Below are positions 52,565 through 62,217 of a stretch of DNA of 64,000 nt, piece after piece (position 1 is the first letter of the stretch; every line of letters starts with the position of its first letter). The DNA lies in the NCBI GenBank assembly GCA_963781035.1, contig CAWAEN010000004.1, positions 620,001 through 684,000 of the forward strand. The letters are read 5' to 3'. The DNA comes from SZUA-35 sp963781035. GTDB lineage: Bacteria; Actinomycetota; Acidimicrobiia; Acidimicrobiales; SZUA-35. The translations under genes were made by a program, and so were the position numbers. Below the pieces are notes generated by a model. It searched no databases, was not told where the DNA came from, and worked only from the letters and a program-made list of their open reading frames with translations.

Positions 52565-53008
52565 GTGGTAGCGAAGAAGAAATCGGACAACTCGACCCAG
52601 CCAACTGAGGTCGATCCCGATGCCTTCGTCGCGGCGGTCGAACATCCGACTCGCCGAGCCGACGCGCAGGTGTTGATGGAGATGATGAGTCGGGTGACGG
52701 CCTGTCGACCGAAGATGTGGGGCCCGTCGATCATCGGATTCGGGCGCTATCACTACCGATACGAGACCGGTCGTGAGGGGGATTCCATGCTCACCGGGTT
52801 CTCACCGCGAAAGGCCAAGTCCGTCGTCTACATCCTTCCCGGGTACGACGACATCTCGGAAGACCTGGCGAGGCTCGGGAAGCACTCGATCGGGAAGAGT
52901 TGCCTCTACATCAACAAGTTGGCCGACATCGACCTGGAAGTACTCGAGAAGATCGTCGCCGACTCGGTGGCCAGAATGCGAGCCAGTCACGAGACCTTCG
53001 ACGAGTGA
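52565..53008 (+). CDS. DUF1801 family protein
   Basis: About 147 residues from GTG 52565. The YdhG-like fold is recognisable: DAQVLMEMMSRVTACRPKMW, GPSIIGFGRYHYRYETGREG, SVVYILPGYDDISEDLARLG, and SCLYINKLADIDLEVLEKIV. Members are small single-domain proteins of unproven function, some near iron or stress genes. The GlnRS gene begins 44 bases later. Confidence 0.85.
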   Translation: MVAKKKSDNSTQPTEVDPDAFVAAVEHPTRRADAQVLMEMMSRVTACRPKMWGPSIIGFGRYHYRYETGREGDSMLTGFSPRKAKSVVYILPGYDDISEDLARLGKHSIGKSCLYINKLADIDLEVLEKIVADSVARMRASHETFDE

Positions 53009-53052
53009 CGAATCACAGAGATCGAGCGGGGATGGGCCGATAGGTTGGCCCG

Positions 53053-54742
53053 ATGTCAGACGACAGCACGTCCGAAGCGCCAGAGTCGCTCGACTTCATC
53101 CGAGAGCAGGTCAAGGCCGACATCGAGGCCGGCCGATTCGGCGGTCGCGTGCAGACGCGGTTTCCGCCGGAGCCGAACGGGTTCCTGCACATCGGGCACG
53201 CGAAGTCGATCTACCTGAACTTCGGAATCGCCGAGGACTTCGGCGGTGTCTGCTACCTCCGGTTCGACGACACCAATCCCGAAACCGAGGACGTCTCCTA
53301 CGTCGATGCGATCCAGGAGGATCTCGAGTGGCTGGGAGTCACACCGGATCGGAGCCGCCGCTGTTCGCATCGGACTATTTCGACCAGATCTATGCCTGGG
53401 CCGAGGATCTCATCACAGCCGGTCTCGCCTACGTCGACGATCAGGACGCCGAGACCATCTCGGCGCAGACGGGGCGGATTCGGCCAGCCTGGCATCGAGA
53501 GCCCGTATCGAGATCGGTCGGTCGAGGAGAACCTCGGGTCTGTTTCGACAGATGCGCGACGGCGTCTTCGACGACAGCGAGAAGGTGCTTGCGGGCCAAG
53601 ATCGACATGCAGGCCGACAACATGTGGCTGCGGGATCCGGTTCTCTATCGGATTCGCAAGGTGCCGCACCACCGCACCGACGATCGCTGGGTCATCTATC
53701 CGACCTACGACTGGGCCCACGGACAGTCCGATGCGATCGAGGGGGTCACCCACTCGATCTGCACGCTGGAGTTCGCCGACCACCGCCCGCTCTACGACTG
53801 GTGCCTCGATCATCTCGATCTTCCCGGTGATCGCCCGGAGCAGACCGAGTTCGCCCGCCTCAACATCACGCACACCGTCCTGTCGAAGCGCATTCTGCGC
53901 ACGCTCGTCGAACAGGGTCACGTCGACGGGTGGGACGATGCTCGGATGCCGACCGTGCGCGGCCTGCGACGACGGGGCTACCCGGCAGCTGCTCTGCGTG
54001 CCTTCACCGACAAGATCTCCGTGGCGAAGTCGAACTCGACGGTCGAGATCGAACTCCTCGAATCGTTCGTCCGCACCCACCACAACGCCACCGCTCCGCG
54101 GCGGATGGCAGTGGTCGAGCCGCTGAAGCTCACCATCACGAACTGGCCGGAGGGCAGCGTCGAGTGGATGGAAGTGGTGAACAACCCGGAAGACGATGCA
54201 GCGGGTACTCGCTCGGTGCCGTTCACCGGAGAACTCTGGATCGAGCAGGACGATTTCAGGCTCGACCCGCCACCGAAGTACTACCGCCTCACTCCCGGTC
54301 GCGAGGTACGGCTTCGTAATGCCTTCTTCGTCACCGCCACCGAGGCCATCACCGACGACGACGGCAACGTGATCGAGGTGCTGTGCCACCTACGATCCCG
54401 AGACGCGGGGCGGGAACGCTCCTGACGGTCGCAAAGTGAAGTCGACCATGCACTGGGTGTCGCGCCCGCATGCGGTCGATCTCACCGTCCATCGGTACGA
54501 CCGGCTCTTCACCGATTCACACCCGGGAGCGGAGGGAGCCGACCCGCTCGAGTCGCTCAACCCGAACGCACGGCAGACCACGGCGGCGAAGGCCGAACCG
54601 GTACTCGGGCGAGATCACGGTCGGCGACGTCGTGCAGTTCGAGCGACTGGGTTATTTCGCCGCCGATCTCGACGATCCGACTGTCTTCCACCGCACGGTC
54701 GGGCTCCGTGACGAATGGGCCAACATCCAGAAGCGCAAGTGA
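53053..54742 (+). CDS. glnS: Glutaminyl-tRNA synthetase (six frameshifts)
   Basis: About 561 residues. Class I motifs are intact: FPPEPNGFLHIGHAKSIYLN (HIGH) and THTVLSKRIL (KMSKS-like). RFDDTNPETEDVSYVDAI, MQADNMWLRDPVLYRI, WVIYPTYDWAHGQSDAIEGV and TMHWVSRPHAVDLTVHRYDR are GlnRS-specific. It charges tRNA-Gln directly. Frames break near 53347 (-1), 53469, 53539, 53591, 54387 and 54598 (+1 each). An essential synthetase is unlikely to be a pseudogene with every motif intact, so this gene is the best evidence that the breaks are sequence errors. Confidence 0.92.
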
Positions 54743-54762
54743 GGTCGGTCGAGCAGTCTTGA

Positions 54763-57144
54763 TCAGGTCGGAGGCTGAAGGACGTCGGCCTCGGCGAGCG
54801 ATGAGCGGATGTCGACGTCGGCCTTCGGTCTGACGTCAGGACAGACGCGGAGCGATGCCTGCTCGAGTGCCTCGGTGACTTCGATTCTCACGGACTCGGC
54901 GTCGACGAGATCACATTCGACGACGACCGAGTCGTGAACGGTCTGGATCGGACGACTGCTCGGGTAGCGGCGGAGGCGCTCGTCGAGGTCGCCGAAGGCC
55001 AGCAACATGATGTCGGCGACGCCGCCCTGGATCGGGGCGTTGCGCCACGCGTTCACCATGACGGAGACGCGCTCGCGAGCGGCGCGACCCAGGCGGGCGT
55101 CGACGACGTCTGCTCCCAGCTCCGCGGCGATGGTGTCGACATATGTTCGACGGAGTTCCCGATCCTCGAACATCCGGGCGATCTCGGGTTCGCTCGGCGG
55201 CTGGCCGTTCGGCATCAGGTCGACACCGTGGTCGATCTCGAACCGACGCCGGATCTCTGCGAAGCCGGGTGAGAGATCGCACACCGCCTCCACCACGACC
55301 GACAGGAACAACCTGTCGAGGTGGAGGTTGAACTGCTGTCGACGCCCAGACTCGGTCCGGCTGGAGAAGGTGAACGGTTCGCCGCCGGCGACCAGGGCGA
55401 CCGGAGCGGAGTACTGGAGGAGCCAGGCCACGTCCTCTTCGAGTTCGGCCTGCTCACGTGTATGGCGCTCGGGATGCACGGCTGCGATCTCTGCCGCCGT
55501 CGGCCACCGATTCTGCGTTCTCCTGAGTCTGCGGCGGATGTCGCGGACGGCGCCGAAGCCTCTCGCCAGCCGCAATGTGGTTGGCCAATCGATCGCTACG
55601 GCGTCTTGTCTGACCTGCTCGATTTCGGCGATGCGGGCTTCCGCCCAGGTCGTTGTTCCCGGGTAGGTCCGTCGGTACTGAGCGAGCAGATGCTTGGCCT
55701 CGTCGACCGACGTCGTCGTTCCTTCGGATGTGAGGGATCGGGCCAACGCTGATGCGCCGGACCCGTACGCGATTCCGAAGTTCAACGCCTTGGCGATCTG
55801 GCGAAGGTGCTTGAGACGGTCGGGATCGCTGCTGCGAAGTTCATCGGCATCGAAACCGAACATGCTCGCAGCCGTGCTCACGTGAACGTCATCACCCCGA
55901 GCGAACGCGGCTCGCAGCGGTTCGTCGTCGGCCACCTGTGCGAGGTAGCGAAGCTCGGCCTGGCTGAGGTCGGCGTGAACGAACACTCGCTGCTGCTCGG
56001 CCGGACGGACGTAGGGCTTCATCAGCGGGGTGAAGTTCTGGGCGTTCGGATTCCGACTGGCGAGCCGGCCGGTGTTGGTACCGACGACCTGGAGGTACTG
56101 CGGCCGCATCCGACCGTCGTCGTCGAGGTGCTCGAGAATCGACGTTCCGTAGGTGCTCAGGATCTTGTCCAACCGGCGATGGTCGAGCAGGGCCTCACAG
56201 AGCTCGCCACCGATCTCGCGGAGCACCCCTGCGGTCACCGAGTCGAGATCGTCGAGGTGTCGTGCCGTGCCGAACCGTGCGGCAGTCCACGCAAGGACCT
56301 CGGCCTCGGCGTGCGTGTTGAGCACCTCGCGGACTTGCCGATCCGAGCCTGGGTTCCAGGTTGGTTCGACGACATCGTCGAAGAGGGTTCCCTGTCCGCC
56401 ACCGGTGAGGGTTGCGAGCGTCCCGACTGCGGCGCGGCGACGGTGTTCGATCTCGGTCAACTCCTTTTCCCATCCGCTGCGATCGAATGGCAGCCCGCTG
56501 CGTTCCATGCGGTCGAGCAGCGGTCTGGCGTCCATCTCGATCTTGCAGATTCGAGCCAGCCCGGCCGCATCGATCTCCGAGCGGATCTGATCCGACACCC
56601 AGAGCGTCTCGACCGCGTCTGCTGCGGCGTAGGCGATCTGGGTCTCGCTGAGATCGTCGTATGCGGTGTACGACAGCTGCGTGGTGCCCTTGCCCTCGGC
56701 CTCGATGCCGAGGTAGTGCTGGGTGGCCCAGGCCAGACCGTGGAACCAGGTGAACCCGCTCCTGCCCTGATGCAACAGGGCATCGGCGAGTTGTGCGTCC
56801 CACCATCGCAGCCCGGGCGTCGTGTCGGCCGAGGACCACACCGCCGTGTCGAGGACTCGTGCATCGAAGTTGGCGTTCCACGCATCGGCGGTGACACCGG
56901 TCAGCAACGGTCCGAGCAGCGATGGGTCGAGATCTCGGGCATCGACGACGAAGGCCCGCTCGTCTCCGTTCGGTGCTCGAACCGCCACCGACATCACGCG
57001 GAGCAGGTGTTGGCGCGGGCCGTCGATCGGAACTTCGGTGTCGATGGCGACTCGTTCGGCATCTCGGAGCGCCTTCTCGAGATCCGCGAGTTGTGAGGCG
57101 TGGTGCACGAAGGTGCAGGGCACTGACGAAGGATCACGCGTCAC
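54763..57144 (-). CDS. DNA polymerase I-like (family A) with 3'-5' exonuclease, no 5' nuclease
   Basis: 793 residues from GTG 57144. Exonuclease domain first: VAIDTEVPIDG (Exo I Asp and Glu), AWNANFDARVLDT (Exo II) and AYAAADAVETLW (Exo III). Polymerase motifs: A, VHADLSQAELRYLAQVADD; B, LKHLRQIAKALNFGIAYGSG; C, IQTVHDSVVVECD. The 5'-3' exonuclease domain of bacterial Pol I is missing. An extra block of about 90 residues (RRTQNRWPTAAEIAAVHPER onward) lies between motifs B and C. It could be a second, repair-type polymerase or phage-derived. It converges on glnS with 20 bases between. Confidence 0.9.
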   Translation of the reverse strand: MTRDPSSVPCTFVHHASQLADLEKALRDAERVAIDTEVPIDGPRQHLLRVMSVAVRAPNGDERAFVVDARDLDPSLLGPLLTGVTADAWNANFDARVLDTAVWSSADTTPGLRWWDAQLADALLHQGRSGFTWFHGLAWATQHYLGIEAEGKGTTQLSYTAYDDLSETQIAYAAADAVETLWVSDQIRSEIDAAGLARICKIEMDARPLLDRMERSGLPFDRSGWEKELTEIEHRRRAAVGTLATLTGGGQGTLFDDVVEPTWNPGSDRQVREVLNTHAEAEVLAWTAARFGTARHLDDLDSVTAGVLREIGGELCEALLDHRRLDKILSTYGTSILEHLDDDGRMRPQYLQVVGTNTGRLASRNPNAQNFTPLMKPYVRPAEQQRVFVHADLSQAELRYLAQVADDEPLRAAFARGDDVHVSTAASMFGFDADELRSSDPDRLKHLRQIAKALNFGIAYGSGASALARSLTSEGTTTSVDEAKHLLAQYRRTYPGTTTWAEARIAEIEQVRQDAVAIDWPTTLRLARGFGAVRDIRRRLRRTQNRWPTAAEIAAVHPERHTREQAELEEDVAWLLQYSAPVALVAGGEPFTFSSRTESGRRQQFNLHLDRLFLSVVVEAVCDLSPGFAEIRRRFEIDHGVDLMPNGQPPSEPEIARMFEDRELRRTYVDTIAAELGADVVDARLGRAARERVSVMVNAWRNAPIQGGVADIMLLAFGDLDERLRRYPSSRPIQTVHDSVVVECDLVDAESVRIEVTEALEQASLRVCPDVRPKADVDIRSSLAEADVLQPPT

Positions 57145-57219
57145 CGGCTCGACCCTAATGGGCGGAAGCGGGGCGAGCCCACTGACGGTCGGTGACGCCC
57201 GGACGCGTAGTCTCCGTGG

Positions 57220-58429
57220 ATGCGAAGCACCGTCGATCATCGGGTCACCGGGGTGCTCGGAATCGTGACGATCTGCGCCTACGGAGCCTGGTACTACGCG
57301 TTCGGTGTGCTGCTCGACCCGATCCGGATCGACACCGGCTGGCGGGAATCGACCCTGACCGCTTCGTTCTCGGTCGGTGTTGTCCTGATCGGCATCGGGT
57401 CGCTGTTCGGTGGGCGGCTGCTCGATGCGCTCGGTCCTCGTCGTGTCTTCCTGATCGCAGGACTCGCCGGTGGACTGCTGCTCGCTGCCGCCTCCTTCGC
57501 CACAACCCCGCTTGTCTTCCTCATCGGATCGGCGGGTGGCCTCGGCGTCCTTGGATCGCTCGGGTTCTACCACGTCACCATGACGACCGTCGTGCGGCTC
57601 AACCCGGAGTCGCCGGCGCGTGCCATCGCCGTGCTGACGATCTGGGGCGCCCTCGCTTCGGCGATCTACCTTCCGGCGACGGCGGCGCTCGTCGATGGCG
57701 TCGGGTGGCGAACGACCGTGCGATGGCTCGCTGGCTCGGCGACGTCTGCGTTCCTGCTCGCCGCCGTCGTGCTCCCGCCGCTCGAGGTCGCACCGCCGAC
57801 GTCGAGCGGGCGACCACCGTTGCGTTCCGTCGTGGCCGCCGCGCTTGCGCCAGGCGGGCCGCGGGCGTTCGCCGTCGCCGTTGGCTGTGGTGGTGTCGCC
57901 ATGTCGACGTTGCTCGTTTACCAGGTGCCGACGATGACGGCGCTCGGCCTCCCGGCCGCGAACCGCAGCCACGTTCGCCGGCGTTCGCGGCTTCGCTCAG
58001 CTGGGTGGACGGCTGCCCCTCGGTCGGTTGCTGGATCGTCTGGGGGTGGATCGAGCGTTGATGGTGGCCTTCCTCGCCATCGCCGCCGGGGGTGCACTGC
58101 TCTCAGTGGCGAACGATCGACCGACGGCGCTTGCCTTCGCCGTTGTCGCAGGGTTCGGCATCGGGGCGTTCAGTCCGCTGCAGGGCATCAAGTCCCAGGA
58201 GTTGTTCGACGGTGCCACGCTCGGGGCGACGATGGGGTTCTACGGCTCACTGATGATGCTGGCCGGCGCGCTCGGGCCGGGCTTCACCGGCGTCGTGGCA
58301 GAGGCGACGGGAGAACGGCGGTGGGCGTCGGTCGTGGTCGTGCTGTCCGCCTTGGGGGCGAGCGCCGCAGTGGTCCGCTCCCGGCAACCCACCAACCCTC
58401 GATCTGCGGCACTCACGCCTCAGAACTGA
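57220..58429 (+). CDS. MFS transporter (one frameshift)
   Basis: About 402 residues with about 12 helices. It opens VLGIVTICAYGAWYYAFGVL; motif A-like loop GGRLLDALGPRRVFLIAG follows helix 2, and the second-half copy is GGRLPLGRLLDRLGVDRAL. One extra base near 57963 joins LPAATAATFAGVRGFAQL. The substrate is unknown; the monocarboxylate-type arrangement is similar to the transporter at 29807. The stop lies inside a strong hairpin shared with the convergent E1 gene. Confidence 0.83.
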
Positions 58430-58445
58430 GGGCTGAGTGCCGCAG
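58404..58445. terminator. Bidirectional hairpin between MFS and E1 genes
   Basis: TGCGGCACTCA (58405-58415) pairs perfectly with TGAGTGCCGCA (58434-58444); an inner CCTCA/TGAGG stem closes a GAAC loop. The MFS stop codon is within it and the E1 gene ends 6 bases beyond. There is no T tract. Confidence 0.7.
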
Positions 58446-58450
58446 AACGG

Positions 58451-60660
58451 TCAGGTGGTGGTGGCGAGGTCGGTGGCTGCCGAGACGATCTCGTCGACCG
58501 AGACCAACACCAAGGTGGCAGCGGCGCCGAGCGGAATGAACGAATCTCGACCGGCGACCCGGCGGATCGTGCCGTCGAAACCGGCATCGACCAGCTCGGC
58601 CACGATGCCTTCGCCGACGCCGCCACTGCGACGGGTTTCGTCGACGATCAGGACCTTGCCGGTGGCCTCAGCGGCGTCGAGAAGTGCATCGATCGGGAGC
58701 GGCGCCAACCAGCGGAGGTCGACCACCGATGCCGCAACACCGTCGGCCGCGAGCCTTCGCTGAGCCTGCAGGCTCATGTGAACACCGTTGCCCCACGTGA
58801 GGATCGTGAGCTGATCCGTCCCGACACCGGACGGGTACGACGCGGGTGGCACCGACGGCGATCGGCGTGGGATCGTATGGCGCTGTCCACCCGTCGTCGC
58901 CGATCTCGTGGAGGGCGCGCGTCGTGGTAGCGGGCGATCGGCTCGAGGAACACGCACACGGCGCCCGTCGAGCGGGCGTGGGCGACACAACCGTTGAGCA
59001 TTCCGGCGGCATCGCTCGGGTGTGACGGCGAGGCGATCACGAGACCGGGGATGTCGCGGAGCACCGTGATCGAGTTGTCGTTGTGGAAGTGCCCCCCGAA
59101 ACCCTTCTGGTATCCGTACGACGCGATACGAACGACCATCGGATTGCGGTACTGCCCCTGGGAGAAGAACGAGAGTGTGGCCCCCTCGCCCCGCAGCTGG
59201 TCCTCGGCGTTGTGGAGGTAGGCGAGATACTGGATCTCTGGGATCGGCAATCGGCCGTTGAGCGCACCACCGAGCGCGAGCCCGAGCACGGACTGCTCGT
59301 CGAGGTGGGTGTCGAAGACCCGGTCCGCCCCGAACCGTTTCTGGAGACCGCGGGTCACGCCGTAGACGCCGCCTTTGAGTCCGACGTCCTCGCCGAAGAC
59401 GATCGTGTCGTCGGTTGTCTCGAGCTGGTCGGCCAGAGCGCGGTTGATGGTCTGGGCCAGGGTCAGGCGCTCGGTGTCGCCGGCGTCAGTGCGGTGGCTC
59501 CGGGCGGACCGCCCGCACCGGCTCCGGGCGGACCGCCCGCAGCGGCTCCATGATCTCGTCCGCGGTGGTGAGTTCTGGCTCGGCACAGAGCGCGAGGGCC
59601 GAGGCGCGAACCGCGGCTCGGAGGTCGAGGTACCACTCGATGACATCGGTCGAAGAACAGCTTCCCGTCCCGATGGCCAGCGCCGCCGCTGCCGATGATC
59701 GGGTCACGCGCTCGGTCGGACTCCAACGCTCGTGGTGTGCGGTAGGCGGACTCGACGTCGGTCCCTGCATGACCCAGGAACCGCACGGTTCGCAGTTGCA
59801 GGATTCCCGGTCGACCGGACGATCGGACGGCGTCGACCAGTGTTGTCGTGGCGTCCAGCACTGCGGCCGGATCCGCCCCGTCGACCTGCGCAGCTTCGAA
59901 GCCGGGTCGGCCCGCCAGCGACCTGTCGACCCAGCGGTCGGGGCTGGGCACGCTGAGGCCGATGCCGTTGTCCTCGCAGACGAAGAGGATCGGAACCCGC
60001 CGTCCCTGGGCGGATGCATGCGCCGCCCAATTGATGGCTCCCTGCGCCGTCGAGTGATTGAGGGAGCCGTCGCCGAAGCTGCAGACGACGATCGAGTCGG
60101 CTGGCCACGTCGTCGCGGCCGAGGGTGCGAGCGAGAAGCTGAGCGCCAGCCCGACGGCGCGAGGCAGATGGGAAGCGATGGTCGAGGTCTGGGGAATGAT
60201 CGACAGATCGTGGCGACCGAACACCTTGTGCCGGCCACCCGCGATCGGTTCGGTCGAGCGGGCCAGCATGCCGCGCAGGATGTCCTCGACGGGATCGGTC
60301 CCGATCAGACCGTGAGCCGCTGCCTGCATCGCCCTGGCGATGTAGAAACCTCCCGACCGGTAGTGGAGCAATGCCGGGTCGGTCGGACGTAGCGCCAACG
60401 CAACGGCAGCGTTGCTTTCGTGGCCGGCCGAGCCGATCGTGTAGTAGCCGAGGCCATGGGTCGACCGAAGCCAGCGGGCGGTGTGGTCGATGACGCGGCT
60501 GGTGATCTCGGCCTCCAGCAAGGTCGCAGCGGTGAGCAGCGTCGACGAACTTGGTCGCATGTCGGCCTGCTGCGCTCGTTGTGTCCGGCGGCAACCCGGC
60601 GATTGCCTGAAGGAGCGCTGCTTCGAGCGGGTCGAGATCATCGGGCAGCACGTTCGTCAC
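58451..60660 (-). CDS. Fused alpha/beta E1 component of a 2-oxoacid dehydrogenase (five frameshifts)
   Basis: About 735 residues, ATG 60660. The alpha part has YYTIGSAGHESNAAVALAL, ALLHYRSGGFYIARAMQ and the ThDP motif CSFGDGSLNHSTAQGAINWA. The beta part has TIVFGEDVGLKGGVYGVT, GFGGHFHNDNSITVLRDIPG, and the C-terminal KVLIVDETRRSGGVGEGIVA. No start codon exists between the halves, so a single chain is likely, joined by a linker with the repeat RAVRPEPV. Breaks near 60570, 59653, 59488, 58925 and 58855 all fit one extra base. It decarboxylates a 2-oxoacid (branched-chain type most likely). No E2 or E3 gene is in view. Confidence 0.87.
59496..59543 (-). repeat. 24-base tandem repeat in the E1 alpha-beta linker
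   Basis: Two copies of a 24-base unit (59496-59519 and 59520-59543) sharing the first 22 bases, read on the minus strand as RAVRPEPV repeats. It lies exactly between the alpha and beta parts and suggests a flexible, variable-length tether. Confidence 0.75.
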
Positions 60661-60716
60661 GGCCAGACCATAGGCCCGATACGTGCCCTGATGGGAACGA
60701 GCTAGGCGCTCCGCCG

Positions 60717-61339
60717 TCAGTCGACGATGGCGGACGAGCGAATCATGATGCTGATTCGCTCACCGGCGCTCGTCACCTTGGGAACCGAATGGTGCCACGC
60801 GGATTGGATCGTGCCGCCGAGCACGATCAGGTCTCCGTCGCCGACAAGCCACCGCCGGGACGGACCGCCGCCAGCCGGCCGCAGCAGGAATGGCCGCCGT
60901 TCGCCGAGGCCGATGATGGCGACGATGCTGTCGCCCGGACGACGGACTCGATCGGCGTGCCATGCAACCGAGTCCTTGCCGTTTCGATACCAGTTGCAGC
61001 CCACGGTGGGGAAGGCGCCGCCGTAGTGCTCCTCGACTCGCTCAGCGAGCTCGTCGACACCGTCTGGCAGCGTGTTCTCGCATCGATCGAGAAGGCCATG
61101 AGTCTGGGCACGGCGACGATGCGGTCGTACATCGGCCGCTCGGCGCCGTGCCAGATCACGCCATCACGGAGATGGGTGAGCCAGTCGTCGGCTCCGGGGA
61201 GCCACTGCGGGCACCAGTCGATCCAGGCCCCGGCCCCGAGGGAGACCCGTTCGTTGGGGCCGACCTCGGTCGGGACCTGGCGCCGCCCCGTAGCGAGAAG
61301 GCTCAGCTGCTGGATCGCGTCGATCGACATCGAACACAT
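60717..61339 (-). CDS. AlkB-like 2-oxoglutarate/Fe(II) dioxygenase (one frameshift)
   Basis: About 207 residues; ATG 61339 or 61330. The C-terminal half has the AlkB signature: VGCNWYRNGKDSVAWHADRV (HxD iron ligands), VAIIGLGERRPFLLRP, WHHSVPKVTSAGERISIMIR (distal His and 2-oxoglutarate Arg). The N-terminal half contains WLTHLRDGVIWHGAERPMYD. One base is missing near 61080, within FSIDA-ENTLPDGVDEL. It would repair alkylated nucleic acid bases. It lies downstream of the IclR gene on the same strand, without an obvious link to its regulon. Confidence 0.87.
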
Positions 61340-61401
61340 GTTCGCATCAGCGGCGACGAGTCGCAACCCGTGGCACGATCGTGGGCCGGTCCGGACCGGG
61401 T

Positions 61402-62171
61402 TCACGCCATCGATGTGGCCCGCTCGGTCACGAAGTTGGCCAGACGCCCCGCCGAGGTCCGGTCGCTCGTCAGGGGCCAGACGATACGACGGTCCGTAGA
61501 GCGTGGCGATGGCCACGACCTCTCCGTTGCGGTCGGTGATCGGGGTGGCGAGCCCGTTCACCTCGAGGTCGAGCTCCTGGTCGGTCCAGGCGAAACCGTC
61601 GCTTGCCGCTCTGCGGAGACGTGATCGGATCTTCGTCGGGTTGGTGACGGAGTGCTCGGTGGCGGCGGCGAGGGGTTCGCCCAGGTAGGCGTCGAGGCGT
61701 TCAGCTCCCCAGGTCGACATCGCAATCAGACCTGGGGCGACGAGGTGGAAGGGAAAGCTCGAGCCCGTCGGATCGACGACCTGGATCGCCGTCGACGGGC
61801 GACTGCCGGCCAGGTAGAGAACACCGTCGCCCTCGTCGACGGCGATGGCAGCGTTCTCCTCGAAGGTCGATGCCAACTCCATCGCCAGCGGGCGGAGGCG
61901 GTCCCGAAGTGTGGCGGGGGAGCGGCTCGCGCCGCGGGTGAGCGTGATGAGCGCCGGGCCGGGCCGGACGGCGCCGGCTGGCGTCTTTTCGACCATGCCG
62001 AGATCGGACAGGATGCCGACGGTTCGAGAGGTCGTGGATGGCGACAGGCCGGCCCTCCTGGCCAGTTCTCGCACGCCAACCGGTTGGGGGTCGGCCACGA
62101 CCAACTGCACGAGGGCAAAGGCGCGGTCCACCGGGCCCGGGGTCCTTGACGGACGCGGTGTAGTCGCTCAT
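61402..62171 (-). CDS. IclR-family transcriptional regulator (two frameshifts)
   Basis: About 256 residues, ATG 62171 (MSDYTASVKDPGP). Winged helix: VDRAFALVQLVVADPQPVGV, RELARRAGLSPSTTSRTVGI, LSDLGMVEKT. The effector domain includes AAIAVDEGDGVLYLAGSRPS and GLATPITDRNGEVVAIATLY. Extra bases near 62132 (between PGP and VDRAF) and in the C4 run at 61447-61450; corrected, it ends ANFVTERATSMA. It faces the gamma-butyrobetaine-type dioxygenase across a 16-base perfect palindrome and probably controls that operon and itself. Confidence 0.88.
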
Positions 62172-62217
62172 ACTGTTCGATACTAGGCCAGTAGAACGTT
62201 CTACTCAATGGAACAGT
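62172..62217. promoter_or_regulatory. Nested palindromes, probable IclR operator
   Basis: AGTAGAACGTTCTACT (62190-62205) is a perfect 16-base palindrome. Outside it, ACTGTTC (62172-62178) pairs with GAACAGT (62211-62217). The whole divergent gap is only 36 bases if the dioxygenase starts at 62208, so a bound dimer would cover both promoters. Confidence 0.7.
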
